Source of the DNA: Macrocybe gigantea
Lineage: Eukaryota; Basidiomycota; Agaricomycetes; Agaricales; Callistosporiaceae
Length of the DNA: 64,000 bases
Assembly: GCA_011319805.1 (NCBI GenBank)
Contig: SJRY01000171.1
Coordinates: 124,001-188,000 of the forward strand
Direction: 5' to 3'
Shown here: piece by piece, positions 1 to 10,509 of the stretch
How positions within the stretch are numbered: position 1 is the first letter of the stretch
Layout: the number at the start of each line of letters is the position of its first letter
Made by a program: the position numbers and the translations under genes
Notes under the pieces: model-generated
Database searches by the model: none
Told to the model about the DNA's origin: nothing
What the model saw: only the letters and a program-made list of their open reading frames with translations

Positions 1-498
1 TGTCACCGTCTATCTGCACGACACAGGCGAGATTCAACTGTTGACCTGGCTGCGTTATGGGAGAGTAGGCCTTACCACAAATGCGATGGCATCCTTAAAG
101 TTTTGTCTGACTTTCTCGACGACCTTTACGCCGACGGGATAAAGGGCTGTATCGTCCAGCCGTTCCGTAGCTTGATAGTATCCGACGAGCTTCAGGCCCT
201 CCGATTCTGTATATGTCCTTGCCTGTTGGCGCAATTCAAGCAAGTCTTGCGTCAAATGGACACCCTGCAAAAAAGGGTAACCGGGATTCAAACTAACTAG
301 ATCCAGACCAATCTCCATCATCGGGCTCAGGCTCGTCCAGTGATGCAGCAGCGGGATCGCGTCTGTGATGACCACTGTGCTACTGCTAGAAGGATCGGCT
401 GTCCCGACCAGCACACCGTTGACGGCCTTGTGCGGGTGCTTTGCCGCGTGGAAGAAGATCTTGAAGTATGCCTTGGAGGATATGGTATATGAGGGCAT
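1..498 (-). CDS. EMC8: EMC8/EMC9-family ER membrane complex subunit, 3' end beyond window
   Basis: Likely the cytosolic EMC8/9 subunit of the ER membrane protein complex, which inserts tail-anchored and multipass proteins. The N-terminus SSKAYFKIFFHAAKHPHKAV followed by NGVLVG matches the MPN-like start of the EMC8/9 (UPF0172) family, and a later ESEGLKLVGYYQA stretch is also family-typical. The start at 498 fits the family N-terminus. Reading without splicing stops at 55. A GTAAGG donor at 75 and a TGCAG acceptor at 14 define a 62-nt intron that restores the expected VIDG continuation, so the gene runs off the left edge. It is divergent from the TPR-CHAT gene with 159 bp between the start codons. 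The family call is firm; EMC8 versus EMC9 is arbitrary in a fungus with one copy. Confidence 0.88.
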
Positions 499-657
499 AG
501 CGAAGGATCGTGCGTGGACGTTGGTCGACGCGATGAGCAGAAGTGTACCTGTTGGTCACCTGACTGACGAGTGCAACGTTATCGATCGTGCCGCCTTGCA
601 GAGGTTGCCTCCCAACTACCATCATCCGAGCATCTGCTAACATTTCTAAGATCTAGA
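499..657. promoter_or_regulatory. divergent intergenic region between EMC8/9 and TPR-CHAT genes
   Basis: Only 159 bp separate the two divergent start codons, so both promoters and 5' UTRs must lie here or overlap the neighbouring coding sequence. I see no clear TATA box. This is inferred from gene geometry only. Confidence 0.45.
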
Positions 658-3600
658 ATGTCCTTGGACGACGTAAACGACCACAACAATCTCGGCCCCC
701 GTGCGGCAGCGCTGGCTGCCACCGTGCAAGATACTGTACTCGGCGACCCGGCCATGGGCCAGCACCTGCACGCCCTCAGCAACGTCCTCTTCGCGGTGCA
801 CATGCACTATCAGGACTCCACAGCCCTGGACCTATCTATCAGATTTGCCAGCGCCGCTGTGGACTGCACCCCCGCTGCCGACGACCTCGCTCTTGCGGAG
901 CGGCATCACCGCCTCGCGGAGGCGCACGGGTTCCGCCACCGATTCGCCCACTCCCGTCCGGACCTCTCGCACGCCCTCTCCAACGCCGTCATCGCCGTAC
1001 GTTTTACACCTCTTGGCCACCCAGACCTGCCGCACCGGATGTTCACGTTGAGCGTGGCTTACGAGGAGAGGCATCAGCTCCTCGGCGCCCTTGGACTGCG
1101 ACCTCGCGCTGCTGTACAAGCGCGCCGTGTTATCCGCTCTACCAGCGGAACACGTGCAGGTCCCGCACGCGCAACAGAGCCTCGGCGCCGGCCTCATCGA
1201 ACGGTACAAGCTGCACGGCGCTGAGGATGACCTCGAGGCGGCGCGGCAGCTCTTCCACGCTGCCACCGACGCCACGGACGCTGAGAGCCCGGTGTATCTC
1301 GATAGGCTGCAGTGCTTGTCGGTTGCGTACCTGGAAAGGTTCAAACGCTATGGCAATCTAGATGATCTGGAGACGACGCTCCGGTTCGACCACGAGGTGC
1401 TCGACAAGACGCCGCCGGGGGATTACAGGCTTCCCGAGAGGCTGCACGGCCTTTCTGCATCCTACACGTATAAATACAGGCGACTTGGTCACTTGGATGA
1501 CCTGGAGAAGAGCACCGAGTATGCTCGTGCTGCCTGGCTGGCACTCCTCCGACACATCCTAGCCTTCCTGATCATAAGGAGAGCTTGGCTTTATCTCTCC
1601 TGGACAGGTTTCAACGACTGAATGAGCTGGATGATCTCGATGCTGCTCTGGAGAATGCACAGGCAGCTGTTGACCATACTCTAGGCAATGGTCTCCTGTT
1701 GGCCAAGAGACAACGAGTGTTGTCATCGATATACACTCAGAAATACCAGTCATTTGGTGGTCTGGAGGATCTCGAAAAAGTCGTCAAACTTGACAAGGAA
1801 GTTCTTGATCATACACCTGCTGGTCACCCAGATCTGGCCCTCAGACGGCTGAATTTATCACTTGCCTATGGGTTAAGGTTCAAAAGATTTGGTGATCTTG
1901 CAGACCTCCAGAGTGGCCTTGAATTGGATTTGCTCAACATCAGGTCTATTCCTGCTGATCATCCAGAAGTCTCTGACATCCAGGCAAACTTGGCAACCAG
2001 CTATTTTAGCAGATATAAAAGGCTTGGTGATGCTGATGACCTTGCCAGTGCTATCACATGCTCTAAACTGGCTTTGGAAATCCTGCCTTTTGATCATCCT
2101 GATATTGCACAGAGGCAGCAATATCTGGCAATGCTATATATGTACAGATACAAAAGATGGAATGCACTGGATGATCTTTTGCTTGGATTTGAGTATACAT
2201 CCAAGGCAGTACAAAACACTCCATTGGGTCATTCCAATTTACCAAGCAGGCACAGTGACTTGGCTGCAGGCTATGTGACTAGATTTCAAGCAAACCAGAA
2301 TCTAGATGATCTTCAAGAGGCTTTCAAATATTACAAACTGGCTATTGACAATGTTTCACCAAATTATTCTAGTTTGCCAGATTGGTTGCACAACTTTTCT
2401 ACTGCATATAATATAAGATACTCCAGGCTTGGAGATTACAATGATCTTGTGCTTTCAATCAAGTATGGACAAGATGCTATAAGTCATCTACCAGAAAATC
2501 ATCCAGATTTGCCAGAAATGCAAAGTGCATTGTCCCAATCATATATGAATAAATTCAACAAGTTTGAAGATTTGAAGGACCTTGAAATGGCTTGGCATAT
2601 CAGCAGGCAGTGCTTGACTCTACTCCAAATAATCATGCAGACCTAGCAGACAGACAGGAGAGTCTAGCTATGATATATGGAATTAGATATCAAAATCTGG
2701 GAAATTTAGAAGATTTTGAAATAGCTGTTGACTATTTAAAAAGAGCTATTCAGAATACACCTTCTGAGCATGCAGATTTGCCTGGATTGTGGCAAGGCCT
2801 GGGCACAGTCTATATAGATCATCATTTAAAGCTCAAAGACAAAGAAAGTCTAGATAAAGCCATATCTTATTTCACTCTTGCTGTTGAAAAGAGCATTCAG
2901 AAAAATAATTCATCTTTTGCAACAAGGCAGGAGCACTTGGCAGCTGTCTATTCATCAGATCATTAGTAGAGTCTAATGAATCTGATTATGACACTGGATA
3001 TGCTCTTTTAAAACAGTCAGCTTTAGTGCAATTTTCTTCTCCTTTTGTCAGATGGCATATTGCTATCAGAATGTCTAGCTATGTCTCCAAGCTCAAGTCA
3101 CTGGATGATATAGAAATCTATACCAAAGCATTTTCTGCACTGCCTGAGCTGCTATGGATGGGAAACAGTATGAGCACAAGGCATGAATCAATCAGAAATC
3201 TAAACATTTCTAGCATTGCTGCCTCTGCTGCTGCTGCTGCCTTGCAATTCAACAACATAGCAAAGGCTGTGGAATTCTTGGAGGCCAGCTTGGCAATCAC
3301 ACATAGGCAGTCAGCTGAGCTGCATACCTCTTTTTTGAATTTGGAAGCTATTTTGCCAGATGATGCAAAAGAGCTCAAGTTTCTTTCAAGCCAGCTGGTG
3401 ATGGCCTATGATAAGACAGATAATTCAGATGATATTCATGATGTAACAGTTAAGAGAAACCAAATACTAGCTAGGATCAGGCAAAATCCTCAATTTGCAG
3501 ACTTTCTGCAAGCACCTACTTGGGCTTACTTGTCCAAGGCAGCCACAGAGGGACCCATTGTTGTATTGACCTGCAGGAATGAGGAAGCCCATGCTATCAT

Positions 3601-4685
3601 CATCCTGCCTGATGTTAAAGGCTCTTGCTTTATAAAACTCGAGGATGTGTCTGCCGAAAAACTTGATTCGGTCAGCCGGCAGTTGAAACACGGCCTCTCT
3701 TTTTACTCCATAGCATCCCGAGACCTAGACATCAGTAGGCATGTCAAGAGAGGTGATGTGAACTCGGATACCGTTCTCCGGGGTGCCATTTCGTGGCTCG
3801 GGAGATTTGTCGTCAAGCCGGTTTTCGATGTGCTCAAGAAAGTGAGTTGCATTGGTTCTCGAATGTGGTTTGATAATAACGGTCTTTTATTTCGATCAGT
3901 CTGGGATAGAGCACGGGAGGCTGTGGTGGTGCCCCTCGGGGCCTTTCACGTACCTTCCGATTCACGCAGCGGCCCTGTGGAAAGCGGATTCGTCCAATCG
4001 TACACATTCACGTTGGAATCCTTGGTCAAGTCGAGGGATCGGCACGCAGAGTCAAAGACCGCCAGCACCACCGATCAGCCGTCCGAAACAATACTGGCCG
4101 TCGGGCTGTCCGACGTGTCAGGCGAGGCTCCCCAAGCTGCCGTCCGTGCTGAAAGAGATCGAATGCATCGCTCGAGAGTTCGAGACCGGGCCGCACAAGC
4201 TAGTACGACTGCTGAACGCCGAGGCGACGCTGGCCAACGTCCTGGACCGCCTCGCGTCGTCGCAATGGCTCCATTTCGCGTGTCACGGGCAGCAAGACGC
4301 GGCGGACGCGCTGGGGAGCGGCTTGGAGCTGTACGACGGGCGGCTGACGCTGGGACAGCTCGCGAGCGTGGACATGTCCGGCGCAAAGTTCGTCTTTTTG
4401 TCGGCGTGCGAGACGGCGACGGGCGACGTGAGCCTGACCAACGAGGCTATGCACCTCGCGGGCGCGTTTGTCGCGCACGGCGTGAGAGGCGCGATCGGAA
4501 CGCTGTGGAGCATCCCCGATGCGTATGGGCCGCGCGTCGCGCAGGGCGTGTATCGGACCGTGTTTGGGGAGGGAGGCCCGGACGTTAAGCTGGCAGCGCT
4601 GGGTTTGCGTGAGAGCATCAGGCGATTGAGGAAAGAGGGCGCGCCGTTGCATCAGTGGATGCCTTTTATACACATTGGTATTTGA
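658..4685 (+). CDS. TPR-repeat CHAT-domain protein (caspase-like fold), reading frame interrupted by six 1-nt shifts
   Basis: Large protein of about 1,300 residues: tandem roughly 42-residue TPR-like repeats (pattern RFKRLGDLDDL...HPDLP) followed by a C-terminal CHAT domain, the caspase-related peptidase domain named for HetF association with TPRs. The CHAT region shows GRLWWCPSGPFTYLPIHAA, then SQWLHFACHG (probable catalytic His near 4283) and FLSACETATGD (catalytic Cys codon 4407-4409). One clear intron is 3842-3899. The frame shifts near 1092, 1534, 2594, 2956, 3991 and 4133, each by a single base; joining the frames gives continuous repeats with no internal nonsense codon. Either the gene is functional and the sequence carries indel errors, or it broke very recently. 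The middle (1848-3639) has no CpG and a much lower GC content than both ends. The substrate is unknown. Such genes are expanded in agaricomycetes, and an immune or cell-death role is only inferred from the domain. Confidence 0.85.
1848..3639. other. 1,792-bp CpG-free tract inside the TPR-CHAT gene
   Basis: Read base by base, there is no CG dinucleotide between the CpG at 1846-1847 and the next at 3640-3641. The sequence on either side (658-1560, and beyond 3640) has several CpGs per 60 bases. The tract is rich in TG and CA, the products of 5-methylcytosine deamination at CpG. Apart from two 1-nt shifts it stays open as TPR-coding sequence. Confidence 0.95.
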
Positions 4686-4702
4686 TCACATGATTATAAG
4701 CC

Positions 4703-6324
4703 ATGCTCTTTCGAGGCACATTCGTTCAGTTTCCCAGTCTTGGAACGCTTGAGATATTCAGAGACCATTTGCTTGGTGCGCGTCTTCATCGATCTCAACG
4801 GTGAGCTAGACCAACACGCAAACCACCCTAGTCGTAGACGATGCACAAGGAATCATCACACATTTCGACGTCGCAACGTCCCAAACGTCTCGAACGATCC
4901 TCGAGGAAACAAAAGATCCATCCCACATAAAGCGCATCCCAGACGGAGACTTTATCATGCCCGCGTTCTGCGACCTCCATCTCCATGCCCCGCAGTTCCT
5001 GTACCAAGGGACAGGGCTCCACCTGCCGCTCATGAAATGGCTGGACGAGTACGCGTTCAAGGCAGAGGAGAGGCTGGACGCCGATCAGGAACTCGCAAAG
5101 AGAGTGTACGAACGGCTGGCGAGGCGGCTCGCCGAGAGCGGGACTGGGACCGTGCTGCTCTTTGGGACGATCAAGGAGGAGACAAAGTCCGTCCTTCTGC
5201 CCTATCTCTGCGCATAAGAGCTCCGATTGACACGCTGTGCAGCCTGATCCTTGCCGATGTGATGCAAAAGCATTGCATCCGAGCGTTTGTCGGAAAGCTC
5301 TCGATGGACATCTCCTCGCGCCCCACCTACGTCGAGCCGTCCACAGAATCGTCCCTCCGCTCCGCATCGTCCTTCATCGCGCGATGTCGCCAACGCGTGG
5401 CGCACCTCCCGCCGCACCTCCGCCTCGTCGAACCCGTCATCACGCCGCGCTTTGTACCAACATGTTCGGACGCGCTGCTCCGAGGCCTCGCTCGGCTCGC
5501 GCAATCGGAGCGCACGACGATCCAGAGCCACATGGCCGAGGCGCACGACGAGGTCGAGTGGGTCGAGAAGGACCGAGGCGTCAGCGACGTCGAGGTCTTC
5601 AACCGCGTAAGAAAGAACCGCCCCCGTCGAGTTTTCTCGCACGGCTGACCCCCCCCCCTTCTTCACACACACGCCCAGAACGCGCTGCTGACGCGCCGAA
5701 CCGTCCAAGCGCACTGCACGTTCCTGAGCGCCGCGCAGCTGGACCTTGTCGCGTCCACGCGCACAGCGATCGCGCACTGCCCGCTCTCAACGCGTATTTC
5801 TCCGCGCGGCCGTTCAGACTCCGTGAAGCCCTGCGCAGAGGCGTGCGCGTCGGGCTGGGGACGGACGTTGCGGGCGGGTACAGCGTGGACGTCATGAACG
5901 CGATGCGGCAGGCCGTGATCACGTCGAGGATGCGAGAAGGGAGCAGGACGATGGAGGCAGCAGCTGCGGGTTACGAGGAGGGCGAGAGTTTGGCCATAGA
6001 TTGGGTGGATGCGTTGTTTTTGGCTACAAAGGGCGGCGCGGAGGCGCTCGGCCTTGAGAGCGGGACGTTCGACGTCGGCTCGTCCTTTGACGCACAGCAG
6101 GGTGAGTCGATCTACGAAAAAAGAGATCGGTTTCATAAACTGATCGCCGTTAAAAAGTCTCTCTGATTGACACACGATCCGACTCTGGCGTGGGTCCGCT
6201 GGACTTTTTCGACTTGGAGACGAAAGAAATCTGCATCGATCGGGAGATGCTGGAGAAATGGTGGTGCGTCGGTGATCACAGAAATCGTGTAGGTCTCTGG
6301 GTGCAAGGCAACTCGTGCAAGTAG
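4703..6324 (+). CDS. GUD1: guanine deaminase
   Basis: Amidohydrolase converting guanine to xanthine plus ammonia in cytosolic purine salvage. The start at 4703 gives MLFRGTFVQFPSLGTLE, which matches the family N-terminus. Five exons: 4703-4775, 4832-5186, 5243-5606, 5679-6101 and 6159-6324. Metal and active-site motifs are visible: CDLHLHAPQ (HxH), the His of VQAHCTFLS, the His of AIAHCPLS, and GLGTDVAGGYS with the catalytic Asp. The C-terminus EKWWCVGDHRNRVGLWVQG is typical. One base is missing at 5787-5789, between CPLS and NAYFSARPF; restoring it joins two highly conserved halves, so an assembly error is likely. The start codon lies only 17 bp after the TPR-CHAT stop, so its promoter must lie inside the upstream gene's 3' coding region or the pair is co-transcribed. 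Confidence 0.93.
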
Positions 6325-6502
6325 CATTTGGGAATGGAAATACATGATGACAATCAAGCTTTTCATGCTTCTCGGATCGAGTCACGCAAATTCGTCGTTC
6401 AGAACGCGGCGACGGGTTCTTTTTCTTTTTTTTTCCAAACAGCATGAAGACCAGTCCCCAGCTCGCTCCGTCTCACAAATCCTCAAGTCGCCATTATCGA
6501 CG

Positions 6503-7638
6503 ATGCCACGCCATTTCGGAAGCAGTTTCTCGGCGTACCTCTCTGCCCAAGGCACAGTGCCAGATGAGCTGAAGGGCGTGCCGTGGTTCGAGGACGGAAA
6601 CGTCCTCTTGACGGCGTGCAGAGTCGTGTTCAAGTTTTACACCGGCTTGCTGATGACATATTCCGTGAAGCTCGCTGAAAGGATAGAAAACATGTCCGAC
6701 GACTCTGTGGTCGTCGTGGATGGATGTCCGGTGCTAGAGCTGGACTGCGATGCGGCGGACCTGGCGTGCTTTTTGACCGCCATTGTGGACAACAGGTCAG
6801 ACACCACCTCTTCAACATTTCTCCCATCTCATCTCCCTATCATCACAGCGACCTGTACTTGAACGAAAGAAAAGACTTTATCACCATATCCGGAATCTTA
6901 CGCGTCGCAGCTCTGTACGACTCGCCCACGCTGCGATCTCGAGCGACGCGCGCCCTCGAAGCGCGATACCCGCGAACGTTCGACGCGTGGCGCGCGGAGC
7001 ACGCAGAGACGTCTTTTATTTGCAGCCACCGCGCCGTGATCGACCTCGCGCGCGAGACGGGCGCGTTCTCGGTGCTGCCTGCTGCGCATGCGTATCTCGC
7101 GGCGGAGGCGTCGCTCAGGGAGGTGTACGGCCTGCGCACACGCACACGCACACGCACACGCACATGCACGTCGACGTGCTCCGCAGCAGCGACGGTGATG
7201 CCGCGCCTCAACGCGCACGACGAGCTGCTCTTTGCGCTCGTCAAAGCGCACGACCACGCGTGCGTGTCACACGTGATCGACCTCTTGGACGCGATGCGTG
7301 ACAGGGGCTGCACGAAGCCCCCGGCGGGCACGCTGCGCAACGCGGGCATGGCGCCCGTCGGGTCCAAGACGCTCGTGGTCTGCGCGAGCCTGTGCGAGGG
7401 CGGATTGGAGGAGGTCGGGAGGACGGTGCTGAGAGCGCTCGCTGCGCCGGACCCGCCTGCGTTTTGCAATTTTGTGGAGGCGGTCCGTCGCGTGATGCGT
7501 GCGAGGTCGGATGTGTGCGAGGAGTGTGTCGGCGCTGTGGAGGAGGGGCTGCGGGAGAGGTGTGAGGAGTGGTGGGACGGGCTGCCGAGGGTGTTGGGAT
7601 TCGGAGGTTGGTGCGACGATCGTTTCGTGTACTCGTAG
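6503..7638 (+). CDS. BTB/POZ-domain protein, paralogue 1
   Basis: Two-exon protein of about 360 residues, with intron 6796-6848. The first exon carries an N-terminal segment of the kind seen in agaricomycete BTB proteins (WFEDGNVLL, then DGCPVLELDCDAADLACFL). The second continues the BTB fold (ITISGILRVAALYDSPTLRS, then RALEARYP) and ends in a Cys/Trp-rich C-terminus (CEECVGAVEEGL, CEEWWDGLPRVLG). These are usually protein-protein interaction modules and lineage-expanded families; no Cullin-3 link can be shown here. An Arg-Thr run of about ten residues is encoded by a hexanucleotide repeat at 7134-7166. The shared exon boundary, the RNAGMAPVG motif and the overall layout tie it to the second BTB gene at 8930. 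No frame break was seen. Confidence 0.82.
7134..7166 (+). repeat. (CACACG)n microsatellite in coding sequence
   Basis: A hexanucleotide array of ACGCAC units encodes alternating Arg-Thr in the first BTB gene. Length changes in whole units would keep the frame. Confidence 0.9.
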
Positions 7639-7687
7639 CGCTCCTTTTCCTGCTTAGGAAATATGACGCATTGCAGGTAGGACACTC

Positions 7688-7694
7688 TATAAAA
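7688..7694 (+). promoter_or_regulatory. TATA box of the short-chain dehydrogenase gene
   Basis: TATAAAA lies 47 bp before the ATG at 7741 and just after the BTB stop codon at 7638, so the promoter is very compact. Confidence 0.65.
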
Positions 7695-7740
7695 GCAGGC
7701 AACCAACCTCACTTTGAGCGCATACACCCACACACAACAA

Positions 7741-8829
7741 ATGTACGCCGGCATCCTCGACAGCAAATGCGTGCTCGTCACAGGCGCGACGTCCGGCATC
7801 GGGCGCGCGCTCGCACACGCCATCGCCGCGCTGCCGTCCAAGCCCCAGGTGATCGGCACTGGCAGGCGCCTCGAGCGGCTCGACGAGCTGAAGCGCAGCG
7901 GCATCGCCGCGATGACGATGGACGTGTCCACCGACCCGCTGCAGCTCAAGACGTCCCTCGATCGCATCGTCGAAAGGTACCCCCAGGTTGGCAAAGAGTC
8001 TCCCCACGCGTGTCATGTTTTCTGATCCTGATAATTTTTCAGCTTGATACAGTGATCCTCTGCGGGGATCCAGCACGAAGTGCACTATGACTGCTCGGAG
8101 AGAGTCAGCACCGACAGTTCGTCGCTCCCACCGCCCGCAGCCACGCGCTGACGAATGACGCGCATACATATATGTACAGACATCCTGCAGGAAATATACA
8201 TCAACTACACCTCCGTCGTCCTAGCCATCACTTACCTCCTGCCTCACTTTAAGCAATTGGCGGTAAGTCCTCTGTGTCATTCTTTGCTCAGTGTCCGTGA
8301 TCCAGTTCGCCAGGCCGAGGGCAAGAGCTGCAACGTCGTCGTCGTGACCTCCGGTCTGGGCATCGTCCCCGGCAGCTGGGTGCCAAACTATTCGGCTACA
8401 AAAGCCGCATTGCATGGCTTTTCGCTGGCTCTGCGTGCTTCGTTGCAAGGAACGAACGTCCACGTAACCGAAATTCTTCCACCGCAAGTCGTGCTGCATT
8501 CTCATAATTCTGACAAGCTGAACGTCTTTCTAGCCTCGTCGAGTCTGAGCTTCACGATCGTTTGTGTTCCGCGTTGCCTCACTGAAAATTTCTTGAACGG
8601 CTTGCTTGATAGCATACGGCACGACGGAACGCTGTCCAAGACTTGGATGCCCCTCGACGAGTTTACCAGGCAAACGATGGACGGCCTGAAACGCGGAGAC
8701 ATCGAGATCGCAGTCGGCGCAGCGGCGCACGTCTTTGACAAATTTGAAAAGGGCAAGGCACAAGTCGCAAACAAGGTCGCCGAGGGATACAAGCAAGGCA
8801 AATCGTTCAACGAGAGTGTCTCTGTATAA
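7741..8829 (+). CDS. short-chain dehydrogenase/reductase (SDR)
   Basis: Classical SDR with a Rossmann fold: cofactor motif VLVTGATSGIGRALA near the N-terminus, a GTGRRLERL segment that suggests NADP(H), MDVSTD, and catalytic PNYSATKAALHGF (YxxxK) after VVVVTSGLG. It resembles fungal DltE/SDR-type oxidoreductases; the substrate is unknown. Introns read from splice sites and conservation: 7987-8042, 8117-8179 and 8263-8313. A further intron is likely within about 8485-8610, where the unspliced reading loses family similarity after EILPPQ; I could not place it. A G-run at 8064-8067 appears one or two bases off the expected frame (LDTVILCG then IQHEVHYD). The C-terminus MPLDEFTRQTMDGLKRGD followed by IEIAVG is typical. 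It sits between two BTB genes on the same strand. Confidence 0.85.
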
Positions 8830-8929
8830 TTTTTGTATAACGATAATCGCTTAGATATTGTTCGGGTTCGGCTATCAGCCGAGGAGTTGACACGAGATCA
8901 CATGCTCACTGTTCTCTTGTGCATCAAGC

Positions 8930-10509
8930 ATGAGAAGATTTGGCAAGAATCAAGGCGGGACTAACGCCCATCAGCGTACAGACAGCGCAGGAGCTTCCTC
9001 CTTTGATTTGCTCGATTCCGGTTCGAAAATGGCTGGCCAGGGACGACAGGGTGCTGGTGAATCTTTTAACAAGTCGCTTCAGAAGGAGAAGGATCGAGAG
9101 AAGCTGGAGAAGGAGAAACAAGAGAGAGAAAAACAGGAGAAAGAAAAACAGGAGCGAGAAAGACTAGAGCAGGAAAAACTAGAACGAGAAAGGCAGGACC
9201 GGGAGAAACGAGAACGAGAGCAAAGGTGTCGCCAGCAACAACAACAGCAGCAGCAACAGCAACGGACGACGACGACGACAAGCGCCCACTACGCAGCACC
9301 CAAACCCAGCGTGCCTCCGACGCTCTACATGTTCATAGCCCGCACCGGCCGCCTCCCACAGGAGCGCCGTGGTTCCGTCTGGCTCGATACCGGCGACGTG
9401 ATCCTCGTCGCGCAGTCCCGAGCGTTCCGCTTCCACAAGCACGTCCTCGCCGAACACTCCGATCGCCTGCGTGCCCTCCTGAGGCTCGCTCTGACGGACG
9501 ACTCGGCGCCGTTCGTCGACGGCTGTCCCGTCGTCGAGATGCCCGATCGAGAAGATGATTTTGGTTACTTTTTGAGAGCGATGCTGCGCAATTCGTGAGT
9601 TTTTTGAGTTTTTTTGAGTTTTTTTTTTGTTTGGTGTTGTGACGAATTCTGACCTTTGTAGGATTCCCCCGCTGTGGACACGCACAGAGTTTGCTCCGTT
9701 CGCCGGCATACTCCGCATGGCGACAAAGTATGGCGTTGCGGATCTGCGCAAGCGCGCCATCTCGGCCCTCGGGAGCGGTACCCCGCGCAGCTCGCAGCGT
9801 GGGAAGACCCCGATCGCGCGCGGTTGACCTCGAGCGTGTGCGACCACGTCGAGGTGATCAACCTCGCGAGGCAGACGCGCGTGTGGTCCGTCATGCCCGC
9901 TGCGTTTGCGTACTACGCCGAAAGCACGTCGACAGGCGAGGTGTTTGGCGCTCGCATGTCGCTGAGCGATGCGCTGCACGGCGGATCGAGCGGCATCCCG
10001 ACGCCCCCGTCTTCTTCACCTTCCTCACCCACGATGCCGACGCCGCTCCCGCCGAATCAGGATCAGCCGTCCTGCACGACACGCAGGACGCGGAGACGCT
10101 GTCGCGCGTGAGAGAGCACAACCACCGCTCGATCGTGCTCTTGCTCAAGCTGCTCAGCGCGCTCGGATCCGAATGCACGCGCGCGCCGGATTATAGTGCC
10201 GTGCGGCTCAGGAAGCCGCGGAACGCCGGCATGGCGCCCGTCGGCGCGCGCGGGCTCGAGCTCGGCGCCGGCGCGAGCCTGTGCAGGCGCACGTTTGGCC
10301 TTTTGGCGGGCGAGTTGGCGCTCGAGGCGATGGTGTGCGATGTGCCGGTCGGGTATGATGCGTTTGTGCGTGTGATGGTAAGGAGGGTGAGGGAGAGGCG
10401 GGCGGAGGCGTGCGTTGTGTGCTTGAAGGCGTTTGAAGCTGGCGTGCGCGGCTTTAAAGAGGCGTGGTGGGAGGGCGTGCGTGGGTTTTGTCATGCGCCT
10501 GTGGGATGA
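8930..10509 (+). CDS. BTB/POZ-domain protein, paralogue 2, with charged and poly-Q N-terminus
   Basis: Exon 1 (8930-9594) encodes a low-complexity N-terminus: Lys/Glu/Arg/Gln repeats predicted as a highly charged helix or coiled coil (EKEKQEREKQ type), then poly-Gln and poly-Thr. The BTB core follows (SVWLDTGDVILVAQSRAFRF, then HKHVLAEHSDRLRALL). Intron 9595-9661; exon 2 continues with PFAGILRMATKYGVADLRKR. Two single-base losses interrupt exon 2: at the G-run 9771-9773 (ISALG to ERYPAQL) and at the C-run 10004-10008. Both sit in homopolymers and restoring them gives one protein, so sequencing error is likely. The C-terminal region (RNAGMAPVG, then a CVVCLKAFE...WWEGVRGF block) parallels the first BTB gene, marking a duplication across the intervening SDR. 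Confidence 0.8.
9233..9281 (+). repeat. CAG/CAA and ACG trinucleotide repeat
   Basis: A mixed CAR triplet run encodes about ten Gln and is followed by an ACG run encoding Thr, within exon 1 of the second BTB gene. Confidence 0.9.

Noticed and set aside
7134..7166. CRISPR-like regular repeat
   Set aside because: A contiguous hexanucleotide microsatellite inside a coding exon, without spacers.
6843..7994. 383-codon minus-strand frame across the BTB and SDR genes
   Set aside because: It is a shadow of GC-rich plus-strand coding sequence; it spans two genes with clear domains on the other strand.
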